A DNA stretch of 64,000 bases from Alcaligenes faecalis (GTDB lineage Bacteria > Pseudomonadota > Gammaproteobacteria > Burkholderiales > Burkholderiaceae_B): assembly GCF_005311025.1 (NCBI RefSeq), contig NZ_CP031747.1:682001-746000 (forward strand). Reading direction: 5' to 3'. Both the position numbers and the translations under genes were made by a program. Positions 63,937 through 64,000 of this stretch are shown here, one piece after another. The notes under the pieces are model-generated. The model did no database searches and was not told the DNA's origin. It saw only the letters and a program-made list of their open reading frames with translations. Numbering within the stretch: the first letter of the stretch is position 1; the number at the start of each line of letters is the position of its first letter.

Positions 63937-64000
63937 TTGCAAGTACGACAGCTCTAGCGTGCCCCATGCTGCCATATTGGACTGATAGCTCTCGCTTTCT
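63937..64000. other. Short stretch after fbpC to the window edge
   Basis: 64 bases with no recognisable gene or terminator. Confidence 0.5.

Noticed and set aside
1-64000. CRISPR array, rRNA or tRNA genes, insertion sequences
   Set aside because: No regularly spaced repeats, no rRNA or tRNA sequence and no transposase gene were seen on either strand by eye.

Overview
The window reads as chromosome of a betaproteobacterium of the family Alcaligenaceae, most likely Alcaligenes or a close relative. This is an inference from protein style (a DUF4148 secreted protein, Liv, Ugp and Fbp ABC operons, Pap polyphosphate kinase, an H1-tailed Dps); no rRNA or tRNA gene is present to confirm it. It falls into two parts: the end of an integrative conjugative element (positions 1 to about 8940) and ordinary chromosome (about 8940 to 64000).

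The element carries genes of the ICEclc/PFGI-1 (GI-type) conjugation family. A leftward operon runs from a PilL-like protein (5210) through a membrane-anchored coiled-coil protein, a TIGR03759-type protein, a lytic transglycosylase and a TIGR03765-type protein to the coupling ATPase TraD, which is cut by the window edge. A rightward pair holds an unrecognised gene and the MobH relaxase TraI (6284-8767). Between the two operons is a 530-base non-coding stretch with a perfect 15-bp inverted repeat and three degenerate direct repeats, a good oriT candidate. Just after traI, at 8937-8964, is a 28-bp sequence with the layout of a chromosomal dif site (XerC arm, 6-bp centre, XerD arm). The simplest reading is that the element used the host XerC/XerD recombinases and sits at the replication terminus. 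This is the most interesting observation in the window.

The chromosome right of dif begins with pap, a small membrane protein with purT, a CueO-type multicopper oxidase with a small Cys/His protein, and a divergent KfrA-like/tyrosine-recombinase pair around a perfect 12-bp-arm palindrome. Next come a LysR regulator, a DsbA-type oxidoreductase, a cyclase-family hydrolase, ytoQ, copA, a DUF4148 protein, another LysR, an ankyrin protein and a CynX-type transporter. A probable catabolic operon (27089-31310: FAD monooxygenase, aldehyde dehydrogenase, Rid-like protein, class II aldolase) follows, with an AraC regulator.

The middle holds a cytochrome c, a universal stress protein behind a perfect FNR box, a methyltransferase, a PQQ-type sugar dehydrogenase, and a leftward operon of D-2-hydroxyacid dehydrogenase, SDR, epd and fumC. 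A prolyl oligopeptidase and a glutathione transferase end this part.

The right third is dominated by transport: livKHMGF (leftward), ugpBAEC behind tandem Pho boxes, an orphan Liv-type binding protein, and fbpABC behind a Fur-like box. Between them lie proC, an oxidative-stress group (H1-tailed dps, oxyR), recG with ridA, and fpr. All three ABC operons have a hairpin between the binding-protein gene and the first permease gene.
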